From: Microbacteriaceae bacterium | Lineage (GTDB): Bacteria > Actinomycetota > Actinomycetes > Actinomycetales > Microbacteriaceae | Assembly (NCBI GenBank): GCA_012719255.1 | Contig: JAAYAS010000266.1 | Span: forward strand, 1-8,490 | Direction: 5' to 3' | Length of the DNA stretch: 8,490 bases | Shown here: in pieces, positions 1-7,686 of the stretch | How the letters are laid out: each line of letters starts with the position of its first letter | Numbering within the stretch: position 1 is the first letter of the stretch | Made by a program: the position numbers and the translations under genes | The notes under the pieces: generated by a model | What the model was told of the DNA's origin: nothing | Seen by the model: the letters and a program-made list of their open reading frames with translations, nothing else | Databases searched by the model: none

Positions 1-1536
1 CACCGGCGCGTCGTTGACGCCGTCGCCGATCATCACCACCGGCCCCGGCATCTCGCCGACGAGCCGGACCTTGTCGTTCGGCAGCAGCTCGGCGTGCACC
101 TCGTCGATGCCCGCCTGCTCGGCGAGCGCGCCCGCGGTGCGGCGGTTGTCGCCGGTGAGCATCGCCACCCGTTCGATGCCGTCGCGGCGCAGCGCCGCCA
201 CCGTCGCGGCCGCGTTGTCGCGCAGCCGGTCGGCGAGCAGCAGCGTGCCCGCGAAGCGGCCGTCGATCGCGACCGCCACCGAGGTCTGCCCCGGTGCGAG
301 CTCGACCGGCTCGGCGGCGGGGTCGACCTCGCGCACGAACGCGAGCTTGCCGACCACCACGCGGCGGTCGGCGATCGTCGCGCGCACGCCGTTCGTCGCG
401 ATCTCCTCGGCGTCGACGCCCGGCTCGAGGCGCAGGCCCCGCGCCTCGGCGGCGTCGATGACGCCGCGGGCGAGCACGTGCGACGAGTACTGCTCGGCCG
501 AGGCGGCGAGCCGCAGCAGCTCGTCCTCCGGGGTGCCGTTCGCCGGCAGCACCGCGACGAGCTCGGGCTCGCCGTAGGTGAGCGTGCCGGTCTTGTCGAG
601 CGCCACCGATCGCGCCCGCGAGAGCGTCTCGAGCGTCGCCCCGCCCTTCACGATCACGCCGCTGCGCGCCGAGGCGCTCATGCCGCCCATGAACGCGACC
701 GGCGCCGCGATGAGCAGCGGGCAGGGCGTCGCGAGTACGAGCACCTCGGCGAACCGCACCGGGTCGCCCGACAGCCACCAGGCGATGCCGGCGATCGCGA
801 GCGACACGATCGTGAACGGCACCGCGAAGCGGTCGGCGATGCGCACCGTCGGCGCCTTCTGCGCCTCGGCGTCGCGCACGAGCGCGATGATCTGCTGGTA
901 CTGCGAGCCGGCGGCGTCGGCGCGGGCGCGGATGCGCACCGCCCGCTCGCCGTTCACCGAGCCCGACAGCACCGTCGCGCCGCGCTCGTGGGTCACCGGC
1001 AGGCTCTCGCCGGTGAGCGACGACTCGTCGAACTCGGCCTCGGCGTCGAGCAGCTCGCCGTCGACCGGCACCACCTCGGCGGGCTTCACGAGCAGCAGAT
1101 CGCCCGGCCGCACCTCGTCGACGGGCAGGTCGGCGACCGCCGCATCCGGCGCCTCCGACTCGAGCCGGTGGGCGATCTGCGGGGCGCGGCGCAGCAGCGC
1201 GTCGAGGTCGGCGCGGGCGCGGGCGGCGGCCATGTCCTCGAGCGCCTCGCCGCCCGAGAGCATGAGCACGATGATCAGTGCCGCCACGTACTCGCCGACG
1301 GCGATCGAGGCGCCCATCGCGACGACCGCGAGGATGTCGAGGCCGAAGTGGCCGCGGAGGATGTCGCGCACCATGTCGACCGCGGTGAGCAGGATCACGA
1401 ACGCCACGTAGATCGTGGCGATCCACTGGGCGACCGTCGACTGGCCCGCGGCGAGCAGCGCGAGCACCGCCGCGAGCAGCACGAGCGTGCTGACGACGAG
1501 CGGATAGCGCCTGATGAACCCGGTGACCTTCTCCAT
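1..1536 (-). CDS. Heavy-metal P1B-type ATPase, partial (C-terminus off the left edge)
   Basis: This is an ATP-driven metal-cation pump of the inner membrane; 512 residues of it lie in the window. Hydrophobic segments occur at about residues 12-30, 38-53, 64-96, 236-255 and 263-285. The actuator-domain TGES motif is at 175-178. The ion-path motif is TPC at 270-272, where copper exporters usually have CPC. The phosphorylated Asp is D314 in DKTGT. The nucleotide-domain histidine H353 sits in SSHVLA, with Val where most P1B pumps have Pro. TGD is at 461-463 and GDGVNDA at 504-510. The last membrane helices, which help set metal specificity, lie outside the window, so the substrate cannot be named. 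There is no N-terminal HMA or His-rich metal-binding domain. The ATG at 1536 is chosen because no in-frame ATG or GTG lies immediately upstream and the membrane region begins directly after it. A purine-rich stretch precedes it, but the Shine-Dalgarno match is weak. The gene diverges from the carbonic anhydrase gene. Confidence 0.93.
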   Translation of the reverse strand, partial: MEKVTGFIRRYPLVVSTLVLLAAVLALLAAGQSTVAQWIATIYVAFVILLTAVDMVRDILRGHFGLDILAVVAMGASIAVGEYVAALIIVLMLSGGEALEDMAAARARADLDALLRRAPQIAHRLESEAPDAAVADLPVDEVRPGDLLLVKPAEVVPVDGELLDAEAEFDESSLTGESLPVTHERGATVLSGSVNGERAVRIRARADAAGSQYQQIIALVRDAEAQKAPTVRIADRFAVPFTIVSLAIAGIAWWLSGDPVRFAEVLVLATPCPLLIAAPVAFMGGMSASARSGVIVKGGATLETLSRARSVALDKTGTLTYGEPELVAVLPANGTPEDELLRLAASAEQYSSHVLARGVIDAAEARGLRLEPGVDAEEIATNGVRATIADRRVVVGKLAFVREVDPAAEPVELAPGQTSVAVAIDGRFAGTLLLADRLRDNAAATVAALRRDGIERVAMLTGDNRRTAGALAEQAGIDEVHAELLPNDKVRLVGEMPGPVVMIGDGVNDAPV

Positions 1537-1636
1537 GCCCCCATCGTCTCTCGCCGATGGTCCCGCCGCCAGCGAGGTGAGGCTGTCCTCATCAGGGGAT
1601 TCCGCGCATCCGCGGGCGCGCGCGTACGCTGTTCGC
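1537..1636. promoter_or_regulatory. Divergent intergenic region with probable leaderless promoter for the carbonic anhydrase
   Basis: This 100-bp gap separates the divergent ATPase and carbonic anhydrase genes. On the plus strand a TACGCT hexamer (TANNNT type) at 1625-1630 ends 6 nt before the ATG at 1637. That spacing would start the transcript at the A of the start codon, an arrangement common in actinobacteria. No good -35 match is visible. A short inverted repeat, TGAGG-ctgt-CCTCA at 1578-1591, lies between the two genes and could be an operator, but five-base arms are weak evidence. No clear -10 was found for the ATPase. Confidence 0.45.
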
Positions 1637-2131
1637 ATGACCCACGCCGACGAGCTGCTCGAGCACAACCGCGACTACGTCCGCGACTACCCCGGCCCGA
1701 AGCCGCTGCGCCCCGCGAAGCGCATCGCCGTGGTCGCCTGCATGGACTCGCGGCTGCAGATCTTCCCGCTGCTCGGCCTCGAGCTCGGCGACGCGCACAT
1801 CATCCGCAACGCCGGCGGCGTGATCACCGACGACATGATCCGTTCGCTCACCATCTCGCAGCGGATGCTCGGCACCCGCGAGATCATCCTCATCCACCAC
1901 ACGAACTGCGGCCTGTCGACGTTCACCGAGGACGAGTTCGACGACAAGCTCATGACCGAGACCGGCGCCCGCGCCCACTGGAAGGCCGAGTCGTTCAAGG
2001 ACGTCGACGCCTCGGTGCGCGAGTCGATGCGCCGCATCACCCAGTCGCCGTTCATCGAGCACAAGGACGCGGTGCGCGGCTTCGTCGCCGACGTCGAGAC
2101 CGGCGAGCTGCGCGAGGTGCTCCCGGCATGA
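1637..2131 (+). CDS. Beta-class carbonic anhydrase
   Basis: This 164-residue protein is a zinc enzyme that interconverts CO2 and bicarbonate in the cytoplasm. The beta-class signature is clear: ACMDSR at 34-39 (Cys35 as zinc ligand, Asp37-Arg39 as the conserved dyad), RNAGG at 57-61, and HHTNCG at 87-92 (zinc ligands His88 and Cys91). The last motif is usually HHTDCG in the short actinobacterial enzymes of the Rv1284 type, so Asn90 is a conservative variation. The length and overall pattern fit that type. An in-frame ATG further upstream (1514) was not used, because it lies inside the divergent ATPase gene and adds residues unlike the family. The ATG at 1637 begins a family-like N-terminus and fits the leaderless -10. 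The gene's TGA overlaps the next gene's ATG by four bases (ATGA), so the two are probably co-transcribed and translationally coupled. Confidence 0.92.
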   Translation: MTHADELLEHNRDYVRDYPGPKPLRPAKRIAVVACMDSRLQIFPLLGLELGDAHIIRNAGGVITDDMIRSLTISQRMLGTREIILIHHTNCGLSTFTEDEFDDKLMTETGARAHWKAESFKDVDASVRESMRRITQSPFIEHKDAVRGFVADVETGELREVLPA

Positions 2132-2661
2132 CCGGCTGGCGCCGCGTCGTCACCCCCTTCGGGCCGATCGGCCTCGAGGCGACCGCGGCCGGGCTGCGGC
2201 AGGTCTGGCTGCCGCCGACCATCCCGCCCGACTTCGCCACGATGCCGGGCGGGCCCGCCGACGAGGCGGTGCTCGACGACGCCGAGCGGCAGCTGCGCGA
2301 GTACGCCGACGGCGAGCGGCGCGAGTTCGACGTGCCTCTCGACTGGTCGCTCGCGCCCGGCGGGTTCACCGGCGAGGCGCTGCGGGCGCTCGCGGCGATC
2401 GGCTACGGCGAGGTCGAGTCGTACGGCGAGATCGCCGCGCGGCTCGGGCGCCCCGGCGCGGCGCGCGCCGTCGGCACCGCCTGCGCGCGCAATCCGCTCG
2501 CACTCGTCGTGCCCTGCCACCGCGTCGTGCGGGCGAACGGCATGGGCCTCTACGGCGGCGGCGAGGCGATGAAGCGGGCGCTGCTCGCCCACGAGTTCGC
2601 GACGAGCGGGCTCGACGCGCCCCCGTGGTGGCGCGGGGCGCGATCAGGCGGCGCATCGTAG
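2128..2661 (+). CDS. ogt: Methylated-DNA--protein-cysteine methyltransferase (O6-alkylguanine-DNA alkyltransferase)
   Basis: This 177-residue suicide repair protein transfers alkyl groups from O6-alkylguanine (and O4-alkylthymine) in DNA to its own cysteine. The active site VVPCHRVV gives Cys130-His131, and the Glu of the Cys-His-Glu relay is probably E156 near the end of the fold. The conserved YGEVESYGEIA stretch at 93-103 and the helix-turn-helix region at about 105-124, with the arginine-finger segment RAVG at 113-116, are typical of the DNA-binding domain. The N-terminal domain is short and there is no Ada-type regulatory domain, so this is an Ogt/AGT protein rather than Ada. A GAGG at 2114-2117 lies 10 nt before the ATG, inside the end of the carbonic anhydrase gene. 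The ATGA overlap suggests coupling to that gene. No SOS box is seen nearby. Confidence 0.93.
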   Translation: MTGWRRVVTPFGPIGLEATAAGLRQVWLPPTIPPDFATMPGGPADEAVLDDAERQLREYADGERREFDVPLDWSLAPGGFTGEALRALAAIGYGEVESYGEIAARLGRPGAARAVGTACARNPLALVVPCHRVVRANGMGLYGGGEAMKRALLAHEFATSGLDAPPWWRGARSGGAS

Positions 2662-2689
2662 TCTTCGCACCATGAGGTGCGAACCGTGA
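2659..2689 (+). promoter_or_regulatory. Possible promoter, five-codon leader ORF and RBS for the alpha/beta-hydrolase
   Basis: A TAGTCT hexamer at 2659-2664 overlaps the ogt stop codon and ends 7 nt before an ATG at 2672, as in actinobacterial leaderless promoters. That ATG opens a five-codon frame (MRCEP, then TGA at 2687-2689) whose stop overlaps the hydrolase start GTG at 2686 as GTGA. A GAGG at 2674-2677 with 8-nt spacing also serves that GTG, and it is the reason 2686 is preferred over the in-frame GTG at 2677. Whether the hydrolase is read mainly from this promoter or from the upstream operon cannot be told. Confidence 0.35.
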
Positions 2690-3777
2690 GCCGCCGCGCC
2701 CGACGCGACCGGGCGGCGATCGTGCGCGCCCGCCGCCGCGAGCTGCTCGCCGATGCGCGGCTCACCTTCGCCGAGCCCGAGCGGATCGCCGAGTGGGAGG
2801 CGCGCTGGCTCGACCACCGCGCCCGCTGGCAGGAGTGGTTCGAGCGGTTCCCGCCCGAGCTCGTCTGGAAGGTGCGCGGCCGGCGCCGCCGCGACCGCGC
2901 GCATCCGCCCCGCTCGGTGCCGCTGTTCACGACGCCGCCGTGGTGGCGGCGGGTGCCGTCGGCGCTGCGGTTCGCGGTGGCGATCTTCGCCGACACGTTC
3001 GTGTGGGACTACCTGCAGCTGCGCTCGCTGCGGCCCCGGGACGTGCCGGTGCGGTTCACGCCGGACGCGCCCGAGGCGGCCGGGTCGGGGCCGGGCCGGC
3101 AGGGCGCGCTCGCGCTGCCGACGGTGGTGCTCATCCCGGGGTTCCTCACGAACTGGCAGTTCATGATGCCGATCGCCGAGACGCTCGCCCGGCTCGGCGT
3201 GCGGGTGCGGGTGCTGCCGCAGCTCGACCGGATGCTCCGCTCGACCGGCGAGCTCGCCGAGCTCGTGCTCGACGACCTGCGCGAGCACGCCGACGAGGGG
3301 CCGGTGGTGCTCGTCACCCACTCGAAGGGCGGGCTCGTCGCGAAGCGCGTGCTGCTCGCCGACCCCGAGGGCGAGCTCGCGCTCGGCGCGGTGGCGATCT
3401 CGGCGCCGTTCGACGGGGCGCGCGCGGCCCGCCTCGTGCACGGCGATCTGCCGGTGCCGTACGTGCGCGAGGTGGTGATGCTGCGGCCCGGCACCCCCGA
3501 GATGCTCGGGCTCGCGCGCGAGACCGGCGCGAACTCGCGCATCACCACGATCTCGCCGATCGTCGACGAGATCGTCGGCGCCGGCGGCGCGCTGCCCGGC
3601 GCCCGCAACATCGCCGTGAGCTCGATCGGCCACAACCTGCTGCTCGCCGACGCCCGCGTGCACCGCATCATCGTGCGAGAGGTGCGGCGGATCGCGGCGG
3701 CGGATGCGGCGAACGATCGGGCGGCCGAGGCGCGGGCGGCGGGGGCTTCCGAGGCGCCGCGGCCCGATCGGGGTTGA
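2686..3777 (+). CDS. Alpha/beta-hydrolase fold protein (lipase/esterase-like)
   Basis: This 363-residue protein has a very basic, Arg-rich N-terminus (1-75) and then an alpha/beta-hydrolase core from about residue 145. The strand VVLIPGF at 147-153 leads to the oxyanion-hole region. The nucleophile elbow is VTHSKGG at 210-216, with Ser213 in a THSKG version of GxSxG. The likely acid is Asp294 in SPIVDEIV, and the likely base is His316 in IGHNLLL, giving the expected Ser-Asp-His order. There is no convincing signal peptide, so it is probably cytoplasmic or peripherally membrane-associated. The substrate is unknown; the spacing resembles bacterial lipases of the GHSxGG type, but Lys214 in the elbow is unusual. 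The fold ends near residue 336. The Ala/Arg-rich tail 337-363 is encoded by DNA that also encodes the dnaE2 tail on the other strand. Confidence 0.83.
   Translation: MSRRARRDRAAIVRARRRELLADARLTFAEPERIAEWEARWLDHRARWQEWFERFPPELVWKVRGRRRRDRAHPPRSVPLFTTPPWWRRVPSALRFAVAIFADTFVWDYLQLRSLRPRDVPVRFTPDAPEAAGSGPGRQGALALPTVVLIPGFLTNWQFMMPIAETLARLGVRVRVLPQLDRMLRSTGELAELVLDDLREHADEGPVVLVTHSKGGLVAKRVLLADPEGELALGAVAISAPFDGARAARLVHGDLPVPYVREVVMLRPGTPEMLGLARETGANSRITTISPIVDEIVGAGGALPGARNIAVSSIGHNLLLADARVHRIIVREVRRIAAADAANDRAAEARAAGASEAPRPDRG
3668..3777. other. 110-bp convergent coding overlap
   Basis: The last 36 codons of the hydrolase (plus strand) and of dnaE2 (minus strand) occupy the same DNA. Both encoded tails are low-complexity (Ala/Arg-rich and Pro/Arg-rich) and lie outside the recognisable domains. 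No hairpin with a T-run separates the two genes, so transcripts from both directions probably read into each other. Confidence 0.85.
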
Positions 3778-6700
3778 GTGCCCGCCACGCCTCCCAGAGC
3801 CGCTTGAGGTCGTGCGCGGCCTCGGCCTGCAGCGACACGCCCCGCTCGCCGGTGCGCCGCACCGTGCCGCGGATGACGAGCAGCGGCGTGCCGAACAGCG
3901 CCTCGCCGGTCGCCTGCTGCGCCTCGTCGAAGAACGCGGCGTCGGCGCAGCCGGTGCCGTCGTCGATGCTGATGAACACGACCCGCTTGCCGCTGCGCAT
4001 CGGCGGGGTCTGGGTCGCGACCCGCACGCCCGCGACCACGACCTCGGCGCCGCCGCGCATCGTCGCGAGCTCGCCCGCGGGGGTGGCGCCGAGCTCGTCG
4101 AGCAGCGGCCGGTAGCCGTCGACGACGTGCTCCGACAGGTCGAGCGCGAGCACGTCGAGCTCGGCCTGCACCCGCTCGCGGGCGTCGAGGTCGGGCGCGC
4201 CGCCCTCCTCGACCGGCACGTGCGCGACCGGCTCGTGCCCCGAGCCGTCGAGCGCGAGCGGCAGCTCGAGCTGATCGGGCGCGGCCGGCCGCCGCTTCGC
4301 CCGCGGCCGCGCGCGGATCGCGGTGACGAGCTCGCCGCGGGTGGGGCGCGAGGGCTCGAGCCCGTCGAGCGCGCCGATGAGCGCGAGCCGCTCGGCGAGC
4401 GGCCGCGAGGGCCGGGCGCGGGCGAGGAAGTCGCCGAGCGAGTCGTAGGGCCGCTCGGCGACGATGCGCGCGAGCTCGGCGTCGGCGATGCCGCGCACAT
4501 CGGCGAGCGAGAGCCGGATGCCGAGGTCGCCCGGCCGGGTCGGCTCGCCCGGCGGGGTGTCGCGCACCCGCTCGACGACGAAGCGGTCGGTCGACACCTG
4601 CACGTCGACGGGGAGGATCGGGATGCCGATGCGGCGGGCGTCGCCGAGCAGCAGCCGCTTCGGGTACATGCCGGGGTCGTGGGTGAGCAGGCCCGCGAAG
4701 AACTCGGCCGGGTAGTGCGTCTTCAGCCAGGCCGTCTGCCAGGTCGGCAGCGCGAACGCCGCGGCGTGCGCCTTGCAGAACCCGAACGAGCCGAAGCCCT
4801 GCAGCACCGCCCAGATGCGGTCGATCTCGCGGTCGGTGAAGCGCCGCCGGCCCCGTTCATCCCGGTTCGCGGCGGTGGCGGTGCGGAAGCGCTGTTCGAT
4901 CGACTCGCCCCGCTTCTCCATGAGCCGCCGCAGCTCGTCGGCCTCGGCGAGGTCGACGCCCATGCACTCGTGGAGGATGCGGAGCACCTGCTCGTGGTAG
5001 ACGACCACGCCGTAGGTCTCGGCGAGGAACGGCCGGAACGAGGGGTGCAGCCAGTCGGGCGCCGCGAAGCCGTGCTTCACGTCGAGGAACGGCCGCACCA
5101 TGTCGCCCTTCATCGGCCCGGGCCGGAACAGCGAGATGTCGGCGATGAGGTCGTCGTAGACGTCGGGCTGCAGCTTGCCGATGAGCTCGCGCTGCCCGGG
5201 CGACTCGATCTGGAACATGCCGAGCGTGCGCGTCGAGCGGATCTGCTCGAACGTCGGCTCGTCGTCCTTCGGGATGTCGTCGAGCACGACGCGCCCCGTC
5301 GTGGACACGTACTTCGCGTCGGGCGGCAGGCCGCCGCGCACCGCCGCCCGCGGCCCGTGGACGCGCTCGATCTCGCCGACCGCGTAGGCGAGCGTCGACT
5401 GCATGCGCACCCCGAGCACGTCGAGCTTGATGAGCCCGAGATCGTCGATGTCGTCCTTGCCGAACTGGCTCATCGGCAGCATCCGCCCGCCCGCGAGCTC
5501 GACGCCGCTCGGCTGCACCGGCGTCGTCGACAGCAGCGTCGCATCGCCGAGCAGCACCCCGCACGGGTGCATCGACAGGTGGCGGGGGAGCCGGTCGAGC
5601 CGCTCGGCGAGGTCGATGAGCAGGTCGAGATCGCGGTCGGCGCGCGCCTCGGCGGCGAGCCGCGCGAGCTCGGGCTTGCGGTCGAGCACCTCGCGGAACT
5701 CGCCCGCGTCGAACCGCCACAGCGACTTCGCGATCTCGTCGATGCGCGCCTCGTCGAGCCCGAGCGCGAGCCCCGCGTCGCGGGCGGCGCCGCGGGCCCG
5801 GTAGGTCGAGTGCATCGACAGCAGCGCCGTGCGCTCGCGGCCGTAGCGGTCGAAGATCATCCGGTAGACGTCGTGGCGGCGGGCCGACTCGACGTCGACG
5901 TCGATGTCGGGCAGCGTCGAGCGGCGCCGGCCGAGGAACCGCTCGAACAGCAGATCGTGCTCGATCGGGTCGACGTTCGACACCCGCAGCAGGTAGTTCA
6001 CGAGGCTCGAGGCGCCCGAGCCGCGCGCTTGGTTGCGCACCCCCATCGCCCGGATCGCGTCGGTGACGTCGGCGACCGCGAGGAAGTAGCTCGCGAAGCC
6101 GAAGCCGTCGATCGTCGCGAGCTCGTCGCGCAGCCGCTCGTCGAGGCGCGTGCGGCGGGCGCCGGTCGCCTCGGGGTAGCGCTCGCCGAGCGCCGCCTCG
6201 CAGCGGCGGCGCAGCACGACCGAGGGGTCGCCGACGATGCCGATCGCCTCGGGCTCGGGCACCTTCGGCCGCCGCCAGCGCAGATCGGCGTCGGCGTCGA
6301 GCCGGCAGCGCTCGGCGAGCTCGGCGGTGGTGCCGAGCAGCCGATCGCGGGCGGCCGCGCCGAGGCCGGTGCGCGAGACGATCAGCTCGGCGAGCGCGCG
6401 CATCCGCTCGGGCGGCTTCAGCCACGCCTGCGCGTTCGGCTGCGGCGTGAACCCGCCGAGCGGCCGCAGCGCCCCGGCGGCGTCGAGCACATCGCCGGTG
6501 AGCGCGTCGTCGGGCTCGAGGTAGCGCACCCGGTTCGTGAGCACCGCCGGCAGTCGCAGCTCGTGCGCGAGCTCGAGCATCGCCGCCGCATGGGCGAGGG
6601 ATGCGGGCGCCCCCGGCTCGACGAGGTGGCACACCACCTCGATCGCGATCGCGCCCGGCAGCCGCCGCGCCCACGTCGCGAGCCGGGCGCGGGCCTCGTC

Positions 6701-7348
6701 GCCGCGCCCCGCGGCGAGCGCCGCGCCGACGTCCGACCACGGGCCGAGCAGCACCGTGCCGAGCGGCTCGCGCTCGCCGAGCACGAACGGCGCGAACCGC
6801 CCCGGCGCGAGCGCCGCCCGGTGCCCGCGCCGCTGTGCGGCCGTCGCCCGCCGCGGCGGCGTGTGCGCCGCGGTGACGAGCCGGCTCAGCGCCGCCCAGC
6901 CGAGGCCCTCGGTGCCCCCGTGCGCGAGCACCGCGACGCGGGGCGGGGCGCCGGCGGACTCGGCGCCGGGCCCGTCGAGCGCGAACCCGGCCGCGGCGAG
7001 CCGGGCGCGCGCATCCCCGCCGCCCGTGTTCTGCCGGCCGTCCGCGTCCTGTCCGCCGTCCGCATCCCGCCGGCCGCCCGGGTCGCGCCGACCGCCTGCA
7101 TCCCCGTCCGCGCCGAGGCCCGCCCCGGCGCTCGCGGCGAGCGCGAGGTCGGCGCCGACGATCGGCGCGATGCCCGCGGCGAGGCAGGCGCGGATGTGCC
7201 GGACCGCGCCGTAGAACCCGTCGCGATCGGTGATCGCCGCCTCGGTCGCGCCCCACTCGGCGGCGCGCGCGACGAGCGCCTCGGGGCTCGCGGTGCCGTG
7301 GTGGGTCGAGAACGCCGAGGCGACGTGCAGGTGCGGGAAGGCGCGCAT
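3668..7348 (-). CDS. dnaE2: Error-prone DNA polymerase III alpha subunit (DnaE2 type)
   Basis: This 1226-residue C-family DNA polymerase is expected to act in damage-induced mutagenic translesion synthesis. An N-terminal PHP domain begins at residue 4, but its metal site is degenerate (HVA at 8-10 and TDRDG at 40-44, where HxH and TDHDG are usual). A Gly/Asp/Arg tandem insert occupies about 83-112. The catalytic aspartates are in LPDIDVD at 479-485 (Asp481 and Asp483), with the third being Asp643 in LIKLDVLG. FGSFGFCKAHAAAFA (852-866) is the fingers/palm segment typical of the family. A helix-hairpin-helix region is at about 945-978, a possible clamp-binding QLELPL at 1026-1031, and an OB fold at about 1101-1185 ending HDLKRLW as in DnaE2 proteins. 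It lacks the longer tau-binding C-terminus of replicative DnaE. The tail 1191-1226 is Pro/Arg-rich and antisense to the hydrolase gene. Its ATG shares one base with the upstream stop (TGATG), indicating coupling to the SOS-boxed gene before it. Confidence 0.9.
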   Translation of the reverse strand: MRAFPHLHVASAFSTHHGTASPEALVARAAEWGATEAAITDRDGFYGAVRHIRACLAAGIAPIVGADLALAASAGAGLGADGDAGGRRDPGGRRDADGGQDADGRQNTGGGDARARLAAAGFALDGPGAESAGAPPRVAVLAHGGTEGLGWAALSRLVTAAHTPPRRATAAQRRGHRAALAPGRFAPFVLGEREPLGTVLLGPWSDVGAALAAGRGDEARARLATWARRLPGAIAIEVVCHLVEPGAPASLAHAAAMLELAHELRLPAVLTNRVRYLEPDDALTGDVLDAAGALRPLGGFTPQPNAQAWLKPPERMRALAELIVSRTGLGAAARDRLLGTTAELAERCRLDADADLRWRRPKVPEPEAIGIVGDPSVVLRRRCEAALGERYPEATGARRTRLDERLRDELATIDGFGFASYFLAVADVTDAIRAMGVRNQARGSGASSLVNYLLRVSNVDPIEHDLLFERFLGRRRSTLPDIDVDVESARRHDVYRMIFDRYGRERTALLSMHSTYRARGAARDAGLALGLDEARIDEIAKSLWRFDAGEFREVLDRKPELARLAAEARADRDLDLLIDLAERLDRLPRHLSMHPCGVLLGDATLLSTTPVQPSGVELAGGRMLPMSQFGKDDIDDLGLIKLDVLGVRMQSTLAYAVGEIERVHGPRAAVRGGLPPDAKYVSTTGRVVLDDIPKDDEPTFEQIRSTRTLGMFQIESPGQRELIGKLQPDVYDDLIADISLFRPGPMKGDMVRPFLDVKHGFAAPDWLHPSFRPFLAETYGVVVYHEQVLRILHECMGVDLAEADELRRLMEKRGESIEQRFRTATAANRDERGRRRFTDREIDRIWAVLQGFGSFGFCKAHAAAFALPTWQTAWLKTHYPAEFFAGLLTHDPGMYPKRLLLGDARRIGIPILPVDVQVSTDRFVVERVRDTPPGEPTRPGDLGIRLSLADVRGIADAELARIVAERPYDSLGDFLARARPSRPLAERLALIGALDGLEPSRPTRGELVTAIRARPRAKRRPAAPDQLELPLALDGSGHEPVAHVPVEEGGAPDLDARERVQAELDVLALDLSEHVVDGYRPLLDELGATPAGELATMRGGAEVVVAGVRVATQTPPMRSGKRVVFISIDDGTGCADAAFFDEAQQATGEALFGTPLLVIRGTVRRTGERGVSLQAEAAHDLKRLWEAWRALNPDRAAAPRKPPPPAPRPPDRSPHPPPRSAAPLAR
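7013..7102 (-). repeat. In-frame 18-bp tandem repeat inside dnaE2
   Basis: Five degenerate 18-bp units encode the hexapeptides DAGGRR, DPGGRR, DADGGQ, DADGRQ and NTGGGD, residues 83-112 of DnaE2. The period is a multiple of three, so unit gain or loss keeps the frame. The insert falls between PHP-domain core segments (about 63-70 and 136 onward), where a surface loop is expected. Confidence 0.8.
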
Positions 7349-7668
7349 CAGGCGAACAGCCTCGTGTCGAGCTCGTCGTCCCACGCGCGGTCGAGCGACC
7401 AGGTGCCGTCGGCGCGGCGCGCGAGGTCGAAGCTGCCGTCGAGGCGGCGCGTCGTGCCCTGCAGCGGCACCGCGTCGACCCGCCACATCTCGCGCTCGAA
7501 GCGGGGCGCGGCGCCCCGCGGCGCGCGGCGGGCCGCGACCCACCACGCCTCGCGCCCCAGCCACGGCTCGGGCGCGCTCACCACGCCGTAGCGCACCCCG
7601 CGCCACACGAAGCGCACCGGGGCGCCGTCGGGCGAGAGCTCGACCTCGACCGGTTCGTCGACCACCAT
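7348..7668 (-). CDS. DUF6504 family protein, first gene of the SOS-regulated dnaE2 unit
   Basis: This small 106-residue protein is rich in Trp and Arg, with repeated Trp positions (VWRGVRYGV at 21-29, EPWLGREAWW at 34-43, MWRVDAV at 61-67, and LDGSFDLARRADGTWSL at 76-92). This pattern resembles the actinobacterial DUF6504 family, members of which I recall beside imuB/dnaE2 genes; the molecular role is unknown. No signal peptide or membrane segment is visible. The ATG at 7668 is chosen because a strong GGAGG lies 5 nt before it. An in-frame ATG at 7680 also exists but would overlap that ribosome binding site. The gene's TGA shares a base with the dnaE2 ATG (TGATG), and the SOS box lies 18 bp upstream, so it is probably co-induced with the polymerase. 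A helper role in the mutasome is inferred from context only. Confidence 0.75.
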   Translation of the reverse strand: MVVDEPVEVELSPDGAPVRFVWRGVRYGVVSAPEPWLGREAWWVAARRAPRGAAPRFEREMWRVDAVPLQGTTRRLDGSFDLARRADGTWSLDRAWDDELDTRLFA

Positions 7669-7686
7669 GATTCCCTCCATCCCCCA

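Noticed and set aside
94..2661. 855-codon plus-strand frame antisense to the ATPase and running into ogt
   Set aside because: Only its end, from 2128, encodes a recognisable protein (the alkyltransferase). The earlier part is a shadow of the ATPase gene and out of frame with the carbonic anhydrase.
3704..7591. Very long open frame on the plus strand opposite dnaE2 (1295 codons)
   Set aside because: It is the antisense shadow of a GC-rich coding sequence. The product is Arg/Ala/His-rich without domains, while the minus strand encodes a clear polymerase.
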